Shown here in pieces: positions 1 to 9,303 of a stretch of DNA of 64,000 nucleotides. Both the position numbers and the translations under genes were made by a program. Position 1 is the first letter of the stretch, and every line of letters starts with the position of its first letter. Origin of the DNA: an uncultured Bacteroidia bacterium (GTDB lineage Bacteria > Bacteroidota > Bacteroidia > Bacteroidales > Prolixibacteraceae); NCBI GenBank assembly GCA_903850335.1, contig CAINLJ010000083.1:1-64000 (forward strand), in the 5' to 3' direction. The notes under the pieces were generated by a model. That model was given only the letters and a program-made list of their open reading frames with translations. It did not search any database and had not been told where the DNA came from.

Positions 1-784
1 ACCACATTACAGACCTTGAGAATTGCTTACTTTCCCGAACCATATTCTGTACAAACTGAACCTCTCCCCCTTCACACCACAATTCGCTTTGCTGACCACT
101 AAAATTTAGTATTGGCTGAATCTTTTTACCAGATGACAAGTTATGTATTTTTCGGAGAGTCCCTGCCTGAGCCTCGGCTGGTGAAGCATGAAAGGGAGGA
201 TTGCACAGTGTTAAGTCAAATCGTTCATCCTTTTTAAACACGCCTTTAAAAATATCGTCTGGATTTCTCTGTAATCTAAGTTCAACCTTTTGTTCTAACC
301 GTGCATTTGATTCAACAATCTTCTGAGCAGAAGTAAGGGCTACCGGATCAATATCGGAACCCACAAACGACCAACCGTATTCCTTTGATCCGACTACCGG
401 ATAAATACAATTCGCCCCGACACCTATATCCAGACACCGTATATGCGGACCTGACGGGATTTCACCATGGTTACAATCACCTAATAATCCCGCTATATGA
501 TGTATATAATCGGCTCGTCCCGGGATCGGCGGACATAAATAGTTTAAAGGAATATCCCAGTAATCCATATCATAATAAAGCTTCAGCAAAGCCTTATTTA
601 ATGCTTTTACAGCCAAAGGGTCATGAAAATCTATCGATGCATCGCCATAGGGATTTAACCGGACATATTGAGCTAAATCCGGAGAACTTTTAATCAAAAA
701 TTTAAAATCATAACGGGTCCTATGCCTGTTTCGGGGATGCAGGTTTAATTTTTCGATGGGATAAACTCTCTTTGGTTGCAGCAT
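1..784 (-). CDS. rlmF: 23S rRNA (adenine(1618)-N6)-methyltransferase, cut by the left edge
   Basis: Reading the minus strand from an ATG at 784 gives 261 codons open to the window edge, so the C-terminus is missing (the E. coli family member is about 310 aa). The N-terminus reads LHPRNRH, then RLNPYGDASIDF, WDIP and YLCPPIPGRADYIHH, all typical of RlmF/YbiN. A SAM-binding region (LDIGVGANCIYP) is followed by the catalytic NPPFHAS motif of N6-adenine methyltransferases. The product would methylate A1618 of 23S rRNA in the cytoplasm. It lies 11 bp beyond the end of pcm on the same strand and may be cotranscribed with it. Family assignment is firm. Confidence 0.93.
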   Translation of the reverse strand, partial: MLQPKRVYPIEKLNLHPRNRHRTRYDFKFLIKSSPDLAQYVRLNPYGDASIDFHDPLAVKALNKALLKLYYDMDYWDIPLNYLCPPIPGRADYIHHIAGLLGDCNHGEIPSGPHIRCLDIGVGANCIYPVVGSKEYGWSFVGSDIDPVALTSAQKIVESNARLEQKVELRLQRNPDDIFKGVFKKDERFDLTLCNPPFHASPAEAQAGTLRKIHNLSSGKKIQPILNFSGQQSELWCEGGEVQFVQNMVRESKQFSRSVMW

Positions 785-795
785 CAGGAACTTAA

Positions 796-1425
796 TTAAT
801 CGGAAATGCCTGTTAACAGGGGAACAAAAACAAACCCGCCTTTATCTTCCTCCAAATATTCATTCTCACTGACACGAGTAATAATTTTCATGATCTGGAG
901 GTCACTCTTGCCTACCGGGATAACCATTATTCCTCCAACTTTAAGTTGCTGTTTAAGGGGTTCCGGGACAAAAGAGGCACCAGCCGTAACAATTATCTTG
1001 TCAAACGGTCCATAGGTTGGTAATCCAAGATAACCATCACCAAAAAAGAAATGTGGACGATAACCTAAACCAGGAAGAAGTTTACCGGCAAATTCATATA
1101 ATGACTTTTGTCTTTCAATCGTATAAACGGATGCCCCCATACAACAAAGTATAGCAGCCTGATAGCCTGAGCCCGTGCCAACCTCGAGAACTTTTTCAAA
1201 TTTCTTTAATTGCAGGGACTGACTCTGGAAGGCAACCGTATATGGCTGTGAGATAGTCTGTCCGGCAGCAATCGGGAAAGCCTTGTCAAGGTATGCAAAT
1301 TGCAAAAATGAACTGTCCATAAACAGGTGACGTGGAACAGATCCGATTGCAGCAAGCACGTTTTCGTCTGAAATTCCCTTCTGCCGGATCTCTTCAACAA
1401 GCTTACGGCGCAGGCCTTTATGCAT
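796..1425 (-). CDS. pcm: Protein-L-isoaspartate O-methyltransferase
   Basis: A 209-aa SAM-dependent methyltransferase that repairs isoaspartyl residues in aged proteins. Visible signatures are AAGQTISQPYTVAFQ (substrate/active-site loop), the SAM motif VLEVGTGSGYQAAIL, and PFDKIIVTAGASFVPEPL. The frame stays open upstream to 1608, but I place the start at the ATG at 1425: the length then matches the family, and a complete promoter (TTG at 1515-1517, 19 bases, TAAATTTG at 1488-1495) lies inside the upstream extension, which would therefore be untranslated. The gene is followed directly by rlmF. Assignment is firm; only the start needed a decision. Confidence 0.95.
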   Translation of the reverse strand: MHKGLRRKLVEEIRQKGISDENVLAAIGSVPRHLFMDSSFLQFAYLDKAFPIAAGQTISQPYTVAFQSQSLQLKKFEKVLEVGTGSGYQAAILCCMGASVYTIERQKSLYEFAGKLLPGLGYRPHFFFGDGYLGLPTYGPFDKIIVTAGASFVPEPLKQQLKVGGIMVIPVGKSDLQIMKIITRVSENEYLEEDKGGFVFVPLLTGISD

Positions 1426-1487
1426 GAAAGTATCTTCTATTTGGTTTTTAGATAATTGAAACACAATTCGGGAATTTAATGAAAGTA

Positions 1488-1517
1488 CAAATTTATCACA
1501 AATTAAGGCTTTGTCAA
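1488..1517 (-). promoter_or_regulatory. Bacteroidota-type promoter of pcm
   Basis: On the minus strand, TTG (-33 element, 1517-1515) is followed by 19 bases and a perfect TAnnTTTG box, TAAATTTG (1495-1488). This matches the consensus of the primary sigma factor of Bacteroidota. It sits about 60 bases before the pcm ATG at 1425. Confidence 0.7.
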
Positions 1518-1627
1518 CATACTGCGGTTGATAAAAACACTTTGGATTACTACTTGAAACGTTAGTATAAAGGTATATTTGTTTCATAATGTTAAGTACA
1601 GCCATCATACTACCTTTGGAGACAGAA

Positions 1628-2488
1628 ATGCTTCCAATAGATTCCCTTCGTAAAATCGCAGGCGTAGAATGGGACGGAATATTCTATCCCGGGAAGAAGA
1701 ATCATTCAACATTCGACAGGGCTCTTATTTATTCTTCACCTGAGATAATTCCTCTGATTTGCGATCTGTTAATCGTCGCAGACCCGTTGTTTTGCACTTT
1801 TGATTACCTGTCATTTGCAATTCGAAAAGGCTGTCATTTATTTCTATCCGATAAACTAAATCTCACCTCAGATGAACGTAAGCAATTAGTTCAACTGGCC
1901 GGAGAAGGTGGAACCTATATACGGATTCAAAATGATTTCCTACTGCACCCTTTTCATCAAAAGATTCAGATTATTTCGAATCAATCAGCATTCATTGAAG
2001 TCACACATATTGTTGCCGGCAAAGAAGAGGGAGTTTACAAATTATTAACCGATAATTTGTATATGATTCTTAGGGTAGCCGGCTCGCAGGTTCACAATAT
2101 GGATGTTTTTTGCGGAATTTTGCCTTCGAATGAACCGGATCTCATCAATGTCCATTTGAATTTCAAAAACGGATCATTAGCGACACTCAAACTCAAATTT
2201 ACTGAAAATGAGAATGTTCATTACCTTACCATACATACAGGAGGAGAAACAATTTTTTATGATTTTGTCCAGAACAAGACAAATCATTTGACGAATGTTA
2301 CTTCAAAAAGTGACAATCCGACAATTCAGACAAATCCCCTGATAGAGCAGATCAGAGATTTTGTCTGTGATATTGAGAGGAAAAGCAATCAGGGATTCAA
2401 TCTTAATGATGAGATGACTGTCTTTCAATTGGTTGAAAAGGTCAGGCAAAAGATTGAATTTCAGATAAATTACAAAATCCTTGTGTGA
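1628..2488 (+). CDS. Gfo/Idh/MocA-like oxidoreductase-related protein, reduced NAD-binding end
   Basis: About 286 aa. The segment DLLIVADPLFCTFDYLSFAI, followed by a lysine- and leucine-rich 'captured' helix and LLHPFHQKI, has the pattern seen after the Rossmann core in Gfo/Idh/MocA oxidoreductases (an 'IATP...AL.AGKHVL.EKP' stretch). The C-terminal half (residues ~130-270) has the beta-sheet pattern of that family's second domain, including GGSLATLKLKF-like and HTGGETIFYDF strands. The N-terminal GxGxxG nucleotide-binding motif is absent, so catalysis is doubtful. The ATG at 1628 has GGAG just upstream; an in-frame ATG at 1589 is the alternative, but a TACCTTTG -7-like box at 1611-1618 lies between the two. 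The gene is divergent from pcm. The family call is an inference from pattern. Confidence 0.55.
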   Translation: MLPIDSLRKIAGVEWDGIFYPGKKNHSTFDRALIYSSPEIIPLICDLLIVADPLFCTFDYLSFAIRKGCHLFLSDKLNLTSDERKQLVQLAGEGGTYIRIQNDFLLHPFHQKIQIISNQSAFIEVTHIVAGKEEGVYKLLTDNLYMILRVAGSQVHNMDVFCGILPSNEPDLINVHLNFKNGSLATLKLKFTENENVHYLTIHTGGETIFYDFVQNKTNHLTNVTSKSDNPTIQTNPLIEQIRDFVCDIERKSNQGFNLNDEMTVFQLVEKVRQKIEFQINYKILV

Positions 2489-2490
2489 AA

Positions 2491-2814
2491 TTATTTCACA
2501 AATTCCCAGTATTCATCTACACAATCGGTTGTAAGCTGATTCCAGTATGCAGGAGACACTTTTTTACCTTCTGCCGTCTTTAATGCCATTTCATATACGG
2601 CGATTACCGGATTAAACACAAGATCTGTAACACCTATAGTATAAAGAGCAGGTGATCCCTCAACAACAGGTTCATCTGCGATAACCACTTGATACTTATT
2701 TAATCCCAGCAAGTTTTTAAGAAAATCCACACGATCAGCACTTGCACCCTTTTCAACAACAGTACAACGTGTGCCATTTATCTCCTCAACGATATGTTTA
2801 GCTTTCAGTGTCAT
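2491..2814 (-). CDS. Conserved hypothetical protein, 107 aa
   Basis: A small soluble protein with no signal peptide, membrane segment or motif I recognise. It opens MTLKAKHIVEEINGTRCTVVEKG and carries a central VVIADEPVVEG stretch; the C-terminus is rich in aromatic residues (YWNQLTTDCVDEYWEFVK). It lies downstream of nuoN on the same strand, 76 bp away, and converges with the Gfo/Idh/MocA-like gene with only 2 bp between the stops. Length, codon use and clean boundaries argue that it is a real gene. Its function is unknown. Confidence 0.75.
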   Translation of the reverse strand: MTLKAKHIVEEINGTRCTVVEKGASADRVDFLKNLLGLNKYQVVIADEPVVEGSPALYTIGVTDLVFNPVIAVYEMALKTAEGKKVSPAYWNQLTTDCVDEYWEFVK

Positions 2815-2890
2815 AATTTTAGTTTTTAAAACTGTTTATCTTAAGAATCAGCCCGCATAAGAGAGATGCTTAGAAACAAACCATGCAATT

Positions 2891-4318
2891 TTAGTGAATT
2901 ATACCGAAACTCAAACTGTTAATCACTTCATATATCTGGCTCCAGAATCCAAGAATAAAAATACCAATACCGCTCAGGATCAATCCAACTCTTGTGGCTA
3001 AATCACTCTTGAAATAGGCCAGCGGAGTCTCATTTTTATTTATAAACATCGCCTTAACAACCAGAAGGTAATAATAAAGTGAGATGGTTGCGTTCAGAAC
3101 TGCAATAAATACCAGCCAGTAATAACCTGCAGATGCTGCCGAAGCAAACAGGAAGAACTTTCCAAAAAACCCTGCAACCGGTGGTATTCCTGCCAGTGAG
3201 AACAGGGCAAGCATCATCAGTAAACTAAGTCTTGGGTTTGTGGCATAAAGACCGTCATAATCATCCATCGACTCCTTACCAGTAACCGTTGAAATGGCAG
3301 AAACCACCCCAAATGCGCCCAGATTAGAGAAGATATATACCAAAACAAAATAAATAACAGATGTCATACCCATCACATTACCGCCTAAAATACCCAAAAG
3401 GATAAATCCTGCCTGAGCGATAGACGAAAAGGCAAGAAACCTCTTCATATTTTTCTGCCGTAAGGCAAATAGATTACCAACTGTCATTGTAATAATGGCA
3501 ATTAGATAAAGGATATGGTTATAAACAGGGGCTATTGTATTGAAGACTGTGAACATTACAATAATCAGGATAAAGGCTGCAGCACCTTTTGATATTACTG
3601 ATAAATAAGAGGTTACATTAATAGGGGCACCCTCATAAACGTCTGCCGTCCAAAGGTGGAAAGGTACAAGGGATAGTTTGAAGGCCATACCTGTAAAGAA
3701 GAATATGAAGGCAAGTACCTGCATCGGAGAGTTCTTGTAAAGCTCCGTTATTGTATCAAAATAAATAGAACCTGTAGAGCCGTAAATCAGTGAAATACCA
3801 AAGAGCAGAATTCCGGATGAGAGTGCAGAGGTAAGCAAAAGCTTAATACCAGCTTCAGCTGATTTTGTCTGATGATGAGTATAGGCGGCTAAAGCAGCAA
3901 CCGGAATTGTAGCCAGTTCAAGACCAAGATAGAACATTAAAAAATCACCGGACGAAATCATGAAATTCATCCCGATCAAAGTAGAAAAAAGCAAAATAAA
4001 ATACTCGCTTATTTTCTCACGGTTTTCCTCCTTTTTTAACCAGGTTACCGATTGCAACAAAATTATTAATACCCCGATATTAAGAATATTCTTCATCAAC
4101 ACAAGTAAACCGTTTGTGCGGTACATGCCTCCAAAAAGTACACTCTTATCGGCTGGCAGAAAGCCAACCAGGGTGTCAATAAAAAATAAGGAAAGTGTAA
4201 TCGGAATAATCAGATGCTTATCCCTGTTATGCAGATTCAGGTCGATGATCAGGACGACCAATGCCAGCAATGTGAGCATCAGTTCGTGTCTCATGGTCAG
4301 AATATCGCTAAAGTTCAT
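2891..4318 (-). CDS. nuoN: NADH-quinone oxidoreductase subunit N
   Basis: A 475-aa proton-pumping membrane subunit of respiratory complex I, the last gene of the nuo operon. It has about 14 hydrophobic helices, the conserved KLSLVPFHLWTADVYEGAP segment (the lysine helix of the antiporter-like fold) and SIAQAGFILLG. The C-terminal ALFSLAGIPPVAGFFGKFFLF is diagnostic of the NuoL/M/N family, and the position after nuoM identifies it as N. It is separated from nuoM by 32 bp. No clear terminator is visible between its stop and the next gene at 2814. Assignment is firm. Confidence 0.96.
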   Translation of the reverse strand: MNFSDILTMRHELMLTLLALVVLIIDLNLHNRDKHLIIPITLSLFFIDTLVGFLPADKSVLFGGMYRTNGLLVLMKNILNIGVLIILLQSVTWLKKEENREKISEYFILLFSTLIGMNFMISSGDFLMFYLGLELATIPVAALAAYTHHQTKSAEAGIKLLLTSALSSGILLFGISLIYGSTGSIYFDTITELYKNSPMQVLAFIFFFTGMAFKLSLVPFHLWTADVYEGAPINVTSYLSVISKGAAAFILIIVMFTVFNTIAPVYNHILYLIAIITMTVGNLFALRQKNMKRFLAFSSIAQAGFILLGILGGNVMGMTSVIYFVLVYIFSNLGAFGVVSAISTVTGKESMDDYDGLYATNPRLSLLMMLALFSLAGIPPVAGFFGKFFLFASAASAGYYWLVFIAVLNATISLYYYLLVVKAMFINKNETPLAYFKSDLATRVGLILSGIGIFILGFWSQIYEVINSLSFGIIH

Positions 4319-4350
4319 AGAATTAAATCTTATTAAACTAAATTATTCAA

Positions 4351-5865
4351 TTAAAATAAACTGGTTATCTGGATTGACAAAAGTTTTTCAACAATTGGGG
4401 CCAGACTGTAATCTATCATGTTTGTCAGCCAAAAAGGCGCCATGCCAATAGCAGTTATGGCTAATACCAAAGTAATCGTTGAAATCTTTTCGTACCATTT
4501 TGCATCATCAAGATGAAGAAAATGGTCATTTTTTATCGGTCCCATCAATAATATACCGACTACCCGCAGAATATACACTGCAGTTATTACGATAGATGAT
4601 GCTGCCACAATTGTAATTACTCGATGAAATACATCAGTATGCTGGAATGACCCAACAAAAATGATCATCTCTGCAACGAAACCACTGAATCCCGGAAGTC
4701 CAAGTGAGGCGAGACCGGCAATAACATATACAACGCCAAGGAATGGAATAACCTTCATCAGCCCGCCCATTTCGTTAATCAGCCTTGTATGAGTCCGACC
4801 ATAGATCATGCCGATCAATGCAAAGAAGAGAGCCGTCATTAAACCATGTGAGATCATCTGAACGATAGCCCCGTTCATGGCTGTCTGGTTCATCATCAAC
4901 ACTGCAAATAATACAAGTCCGCAATGGCTTACTGATGAATATGCGTTGATATATTTCAGGTCTGTCTGAACTATTGCTGAGAAAGCACCGTAAACAACGC
5001 TGATTGAAGTTAGAATCAGGAAAATCCAGGCTTGTTCGTGAGCCGCTTCAGGCATAAGAAAGATCGCTACGCGAAATGCACCATAGCCTCCAAGTTTCAT
5101 CAAAACGCCCGCGTGTAACATCGATACGGCTGTCGGTGCAGAGGCATGACCGTCGGGTGACCAGGTATGGAAGGGGAAAAGGGCACCTAAAATACCAAAG
5201 CCAATGAATGTAAATGGGAAAAGGAATCGCTGCATCTCAACAGGTATCCTGATCTTGGAAATCTGCATGAGGTTAAAAGTCAGATGCGAAGGATCAGGTG
5301 AAGAGAAGAAATAAATTCCAAGTAAACCTACCAATAAAAGAGCGGATCCTGCCATAAGCATTAAGGTAAGCTTCATAGCTGAATATTCCTTTGGTCCGCT
5401 ACCCCATATTCCTATTAACAGGTACATAGGAATCACGGCTAATTCGTAGAAAAGGAACATTGTAAAGAGGTCTATCGAAATAAAGAACCCAAATACTCCT
5501 GACGCCAGAATGATCAATGAGATAAAAAATTCGCGGGGAAGGTAGGTAACTTTCCAGGAAGCAAAAATCCCGGCAAACACTACAATGCCAGTCAGTGCAA
5601 TCATCGCGACAGAGATTCCATCCACTCCAAGTGCATAATGAATATTCAGTGTTGGGAACCAAAGTGCATCATAGGTGAACAACATAGCTGCTGTATTTCC
5701 ACTTGCTCTTTCTTTTAAATAAAGATAAACGAGAACAAATGATAAAATAAGCTGAACCCCCATACCAATTGCAGAGACCAGTCTGGAATGCTTCAAATCT
5801 TTGGTCAGTAGAATGCCACCAACCGTAAGCATTGGAACGATTATAAATAAATTTAGTATATTCAT
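4351..5865 (-). CDS. nuoM: NADH-quinone oxidoreductase subunit M
   Basis: A 504-aa antiporter-like membrane subunit of complex I. Family signatures include FYELAVIPMYLLIGIWG (with the conserved glutamate), FPFHTWSPDGHASAPTAVSMLHAGVLMKLGGYG, and SVSHCGLVLFA. These give the two-channel pattern of lysine and histidine residues used in proton translocation. The C-terminus contains the SLGLPGFSGFVAEMIIF motif. It lies between nuoL (15 bp gap) and nuoN (32 bp gap). Length matches the family. Confidence 0.96.
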   Translation of the reverse strand: MNILNLFIIVPMLTVGGILLTKDLKHSRLVSAIGMGVQLILSFVLVYLYLKERASGNTAAMLFTYDALWFPTLNIHYALGVDGISVAMIALTGIVVFAGIFASWKVTYLPREFFISLIILASGVFGFFISIDLFTMFLFYELAVIPMYLLIGIWGSGPKEYSAMKLTLMLMAGSALLLVGLLGIYFFSSPDPSHLTFNLMQISKIRIPVEMQRFLFPFTFIGFGILGALFPFHTWSPDGHASAPTAVSMLHAGVLMKLGGYGAFRVAIFLMPEAAHEQAWIFLILTSISVVYGAFSAIVQTDLKYINAYSSVSHCGLVLFAVLMMNQTAMNGAIVQMISHGLMTALFFALIGMIYGRTHTRLINEMGGLMKVIPFLGVVYVIAGLASLGLPGFSGFVAEMIIFVGSFQHTDVFHRVITIVAASSIVITAVYILRVVGILLMGPIKNDHFLHLDDAKWYEKISTITLVLAITAIGMAPFWLTNMIDYSLAPIVEKLLSIQITSLF

Positions 5866-5880
5866 CTTATATTCAGTTTC

Positions 5881-7797
5881 TTACACAAGATAGACAAAAA
5901 TTAGCACAAGGATTATAGTCCCGCTGATAAATACAAAGGCGTACTGCTGTAGTTTACCTGATTGAAGGCCTTTGATTGAATATGCGGCATACTGTGTAAT
6001 ACCGGCAATACCATTCATTGTACCATCAACAATATGACGGTCAAACCATGCGAGGGGGACAGATATATATCGGAAAATAATCTTGCGGGTAACAAACAGG
6101 TAAACCTCATCCATGTAGAATTTCCGGTGCGCCCATTTATAAAGATGTTTTAGAGTGCCGGCCACTTTATCAGGTATGGCTGTTTCTTTTTTATACATAA
6201 TCGTTGCAATCAAAATTCCAACGACCCCGATAAGCACTGAAGGAACAGCAATCCAATAATCAATGGCAGATTCAAAGGCTTTACCATCCGAGGTGACTAA
6301 ATCTTTGAAAGGCAGGAAACCTGCGAACACAGATCCAAATGCAAGAATCATAAGCGGGATAGTCATGACTTTCGGAGCCTCATGGGGAGTATGGTGATAA
6401 TGGGTATTTTTTCCCCAGAAGATGCCATAATAAAGACGAAACATGTAAAATGCGGTAAGACCTGCAACTATATATTCAATTGCAAACAGCATTTTATTCG
6501 CATGAAAGGCAGCAACTAAAATCTCATCCTTGCTGAAGAATCCAGAGAGTGGCGGGATACCTGCGATTGTAAGACAGGCGATAAGAAAGGTAATATGTGT
6601 TATTGGAAGATGTTTCCGAAGACCGCCCATGTCAGTAATCTCATTACTGTGAACTGCATGTATAACAGCACCTGCGCCGAGGAATAGCAAAGCCTTAAAC
6701 ATCGCGTGAGTAAACAGATGAAAATTGGATGCCATGAAACCTAAACCTTCTTCCCCACCAAAGCCTGAAACGCCCAGAGCCAACATCATATAACCAATCT
6801 GCGACATTGTCGAAAATGCGAGAACACGTTTTATATCAGTCTGCGTACAGGCAATAACTGCTGCAAAAAGTGATGAAAATCCTCCGATCCAGGCCACAAC
6901 ATGAAGAGCATCCGGAGCTCCCAGGGCGAAAACCGGAAACAAACGGGCTACAAGATACACCCCTGCAACGACCATTGTTGCGGCATGGATAAGTGCAGAA
7001 ACCGGAGTCGGACCTTCCATAGCATCCGGTAACCAAATATGGAAAGGAAACATTGCAGATTTACCGGCACCACCAACGAAGATAAATATCAGAGACCAGG
7101 TAAGAACTGACATGCCCATGAAGGCTGCACCTGCTGCCTGAGTAATCGCAGGTCCGTGCGGATCAGTAAGAGTTTGAAAGTCAAATGTTCCTGTATTAAA
7201 TGACAGCATTAAAATACCAATAAGAAAACCAAGGTCAGCAAAGCGGGTAACTATAAAGGCTTTTTTCGAGGCCGCTACGGCACTTGGCTTGTCGTAATAG
7301 TAACCGATTAGCAAGAAGGATGATACACCCACCAACTCCCAGAAAATATACATCTGAAAGATATTTGTGGCAAGCACCAATCCCAGCATTGAGAAGCTAA
7401 ACAGGGAAAGGAAGGAGAAAAAACGATAAAATCCCGGATCTCCCTTCATATAACCAATACTGTAAATATGAACCATCAGAGAGACGGTTGTGATCACAAC
7501 AAGCATCATCACTGAGATGGGATCAATTAAAATTCCCATGTGTATCGTTAGCTTGTCGGTCAGGTGAAGCCATGAAATTTCAAAAGCCTTAAGTGAAGTA
7601 TAGGCAGCACCTGCCACATGACCTGCCCAAAAATATTTGAACGCTGTGGTATAGGCAAGAATAGCAGCAATTCCTAATCCTGAGGTTCCAATCAGTCCGG
7701 ACACAACAGGTTTCATTTTATGCCCTGTAAGTCCAAGGAGCAGAAAAACAAAAAACGGAATCAGCGGAATGAGTAATGTATAGGTATAATCGGCCAT
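5881..7797 (-). CDS. nuoL: NADH-quinone oxidoreductase subunit L
   Basis: A 638-aa distal proton-pumping subunit of complex I. Clear signatures are FWELVGVSSFLLIGYYYDKPSA, AGKSAMFPFHIWLPDAMEGPTPVSALIHAATMVVAGVYL (the most conserved NuoL segment), and IKRVLAFSTMSQIGYMMLALG. The C-terminal ~100 residues form the long lateral-helix region and a final transmembrane anchor, as expected for NuoL. Upstream nuoK ends 32 bp away; downstream nuoM begins 15 bp away. No anomalies seen. Confidence 0.97.
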   Translation of the reverse strand: MADYTYTLLIPLIPFFVFLLLGLTGHKMKPVVSGLIGTSGLGIAAILAYTTAFKYFWAGHVAGAAYTSLKAFEISWLHLTDKLTIHMGILIDPISVMMLVVITTVSLMVHIYSIGYMKGDPGFYRFFSFLSLFSFSMLGLVLATNIFQMYIFWELVGVSSFLLIGYYYDKPSAVAASKKAFIVTRFADLGFLIGILMLSFNTGTFDFQTLTDPHGPAITQAAGAAFMGMSVLTWSLIFIFVGGAGKSAMFPFHIWLPDAMEGPTPVSALIHAATMVVAGVYLVARLFPVFALGAPDALHVVAWIGGFSSLFAAVIACTQTDIKRVLAFSTMSQIGYMMLALGVSGFGGEEGLGFMASNFHLFTHAMFKALLFLGAGAVIHAVHSNEITDMGGLRKHLPITHITFLIACLTIAGIPPLSGFFSKDEILVAAFHANKMLFAIEYIVAGLTAFYMFRLYYGIFWGKNTHYHHTPHEAPKVMTIPLMILAFGSVFAGFLPFKDLVTSDGKAFESAIDYWIAVPSVLIGVVGILIATIMYKKETAIPDKVAGTLKHLYKWAHRKFYMDEVYLFVTRKIIFRYISVPLAWFDRHIVDGTMNGIAGITQYAAYSIKGLQSGKLQQYAFVFISGTIILVLIFVYLV

Positions 7798-7829
7798 AAC
7801 TGATGTTTCTCTTTTCGGTTATTAAATTT

Positions 7830-8147
7830 TCAATATTTCATTTCATCGACATTTTCTACGTCGATTGATTTAAAATTACGGTATATGTTAATGATTATCG
7901 CAATGGCTACGGCTGCCTCGGCTGCTGCAACCGCAATTACAATCAGCATAAAAAAATGTCCTTCAAGTTGTTGTGGATACAGGTACCGGTTAAATGCCAC
8001 AAAATTGATATTCACAGAATTAAGAATTAGCTCGACAGACATAAGCATTGTAATCAGGTTTCTGCGTGTCAGAAAGCCATAGATGCCAATAAAAAACATC
8101 AGTGTACTGATTACCAAATAATAACTGAGCGGAATGTTCTGGATCAT
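7830..8147 (-). CDS. nuoK: NADH-quinone oxidoreductase subunit K
   Basis: A 105-aa subunit with three transmembrane helices. It shows IGIYGFLTRRNLITMLMSVELILNSVNINFVAF, containing the buried glutamate of helix 2 (SVELILN), and then AVAAAEAAVAIAIIINIYR with the second conserved glutamate. These glutamates form part of the proton path between the quinone site and the antiporter subunits. It is encoded between nuoJ and nuoL with short gaps. Assignment is firm. Confidence 0.96.
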   Translation of the reverse strand: MIQNIPLSYYLVISTLMFFIGIYGFLTRRNLITMLMSVELILNSVNINFVAFNRYLYPQQLEGHFFMLIVIAVAAAEAAVAIAIIINIYRNFKSIDVENVDEMKY

Positions 8148-8191
8148 AGGTAAATAAGATTATCTAAGCTTTTTATAAATTGACTATCTAA

Positions 8192-8707
8192 TTATTTCTT
8201 TAGGGTGCGCTCTTTTTTAGCCACGACTATAGCACCGATCATTGCAGCAAGTAATAATACCGAGACTACTTCGAACGGAAGAGCATACCCATCTCTTTTA
8301 TATGAGATTAACTGATTGCCAATATCCGTGATGTTGAAGTATGGATCGGTTCCTTCAGAAGGGACGAAGCCAAATTGCAGTATAGTCAGCAGTGTTAAAG
8401 TTGCTCCTGCAACAGTTGCCAATGCTGAGAGCAGACTTTGCTTTAATGGAGCCATTACTGCACGCTCGCTCACATGACTTGTCAGTAGGATCGAAAAGAT
8501 GATTAAAACGACGATACCTCCGGCGTAGACCGTTAATTGTACAGCAGCAAGGAAATTATAACTTAGAGCAAAATATAATCCGGCTGTTGAAATCAGCACA
8601 AACAGCAGATATACAGCGGCCCTCAGGACCTTCCTGCTTGTAACTGTGAGCAACGAGAAGATAACAATCATTGCACCAAACAGAAAAAACATTACTTGAT
8701 TTAGCAT
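8192..8707 (-). CDS. nuoJ: NADH-quinone oxidoreductase subunit J
   Basis: A 171-aa subunit with five hydrophobic helices. The segment LRAAVYLLFVLISTAGLYFALSYNFLAAVQLTVYAGGIVVLIIFSILLT is the hallmark of NuoJ, with its conserved VQLTVYAGGI helix. The C-terminal EVVSVLLLAAMIGAIVVAKKE is also typical. The 97-bp gap to the upstream nuoI is the longest inside the operon; I saw no hairpin or promoter in it. Confidence 0.95.
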   Translation of the reverse strand: MLNQVMFFLFGAMIVIFSLLTVTSRKVLRAAVYLLFVLISTAGLYFALSYNFLAAVQLTVYAGGIVVLIIFSILLTSHVSERAVMAPLKQSLLSALATVAGATLTLLTILQFGFVPSEGTDPYFNITDIGNQLISYKRDGYALPFEVVSVLLLAAMIGAIVVAKKERTLKK

Positions 8708-8803
8708 AATTCTAATTCTTTATATTCTGAATCAAATTGTTCTGATAACTACGCATCAGAAAGAATTTATTTATCTGAAAATCTTGTAAACCAGGATTTT
8801 CAC

Positions 8804-9286
8804 TTATTCTTTTACCCCTTCGGCAATCTTCGAACCAGGCTGATTGAGTACTTTTGTTAAAAGTGAGCGGTCCCAAACTGCGTGCTCAAATTTCTGTCCC
8901 ATCACAATTGCACCGGTAGGACATGCCTTTACACAAAGATTACATAGCGTACACATTCCCAAATGGTAGATATGCTGATCGATGATCCTTTTTTTCTTTC
9001 CTTCGGGAGTAACGATTGATTTTGAGATTATCTCGATTGAACCGTTAGGACAATTAATCTCACAGATTCCACAACCTGTGCATAAATGTTCATTGTTATC
9101 CGTATGCGGCATAATCACCTCTCCGCGGAAACGTTCAAACATCACCAGTTTATCACGATTCTCGGGATACTGTTGGGTAACATGATTCCAAGGGGTAAAA
9201 AAGTACTTTGCAGTAACTTTCATCCCGACTAACAGCGTCCAGACCCCTTTGAAGATTGAAACAATATATTCGATAAAAGACTTCAT
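8804..9286 (-). CDS. nuoI: NADH-quinone oxidoreductase subunit I
   Basis: A 160-aa peripheral subunit carrying two [4Fe-4S] clusters (N6a and N6b). Both motifs are intact: CTGCGICEINCP and CTLCNLCVKACP (CxxCxxCxxxCP twice). The N-terminal amphipathic region (FKGVWTLLVGMKVTAKYFF) is the usual membrane-binding helix. It passes electrons toward NuoB. As the operon lacks nuoE, nuoF and nuoG, the electron donor to these clusters is not encoded here. It lies 17 bp from nuoH. Confidence 0.96.
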   Translation of the reverse strand: MKSFIEYIVSIFKGVWTLLVGMKVTAKYFFTPWNHVTQQYPENRDKLVMFERFRGEVIMPHTDNNEHLCTGCGICEINCPNGSIEIISKSIVTPEGKKKRIIDQHIYHLGMCTLCNLCVKACPTGAIVMGQKFEHAVWDRSLLTKVLNQPGSKIAEGVKE

Positions 9287-9303
9287 ATCTACTTATAATT
9301 CAG

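Noticed and set aside
385-693. Plus-strand frame of 102 aa at the left end
   Set aside because: It is the reverse of the rlmF reading frame, whose minus-strand translation matches RlmF motifs across the whole stretch.
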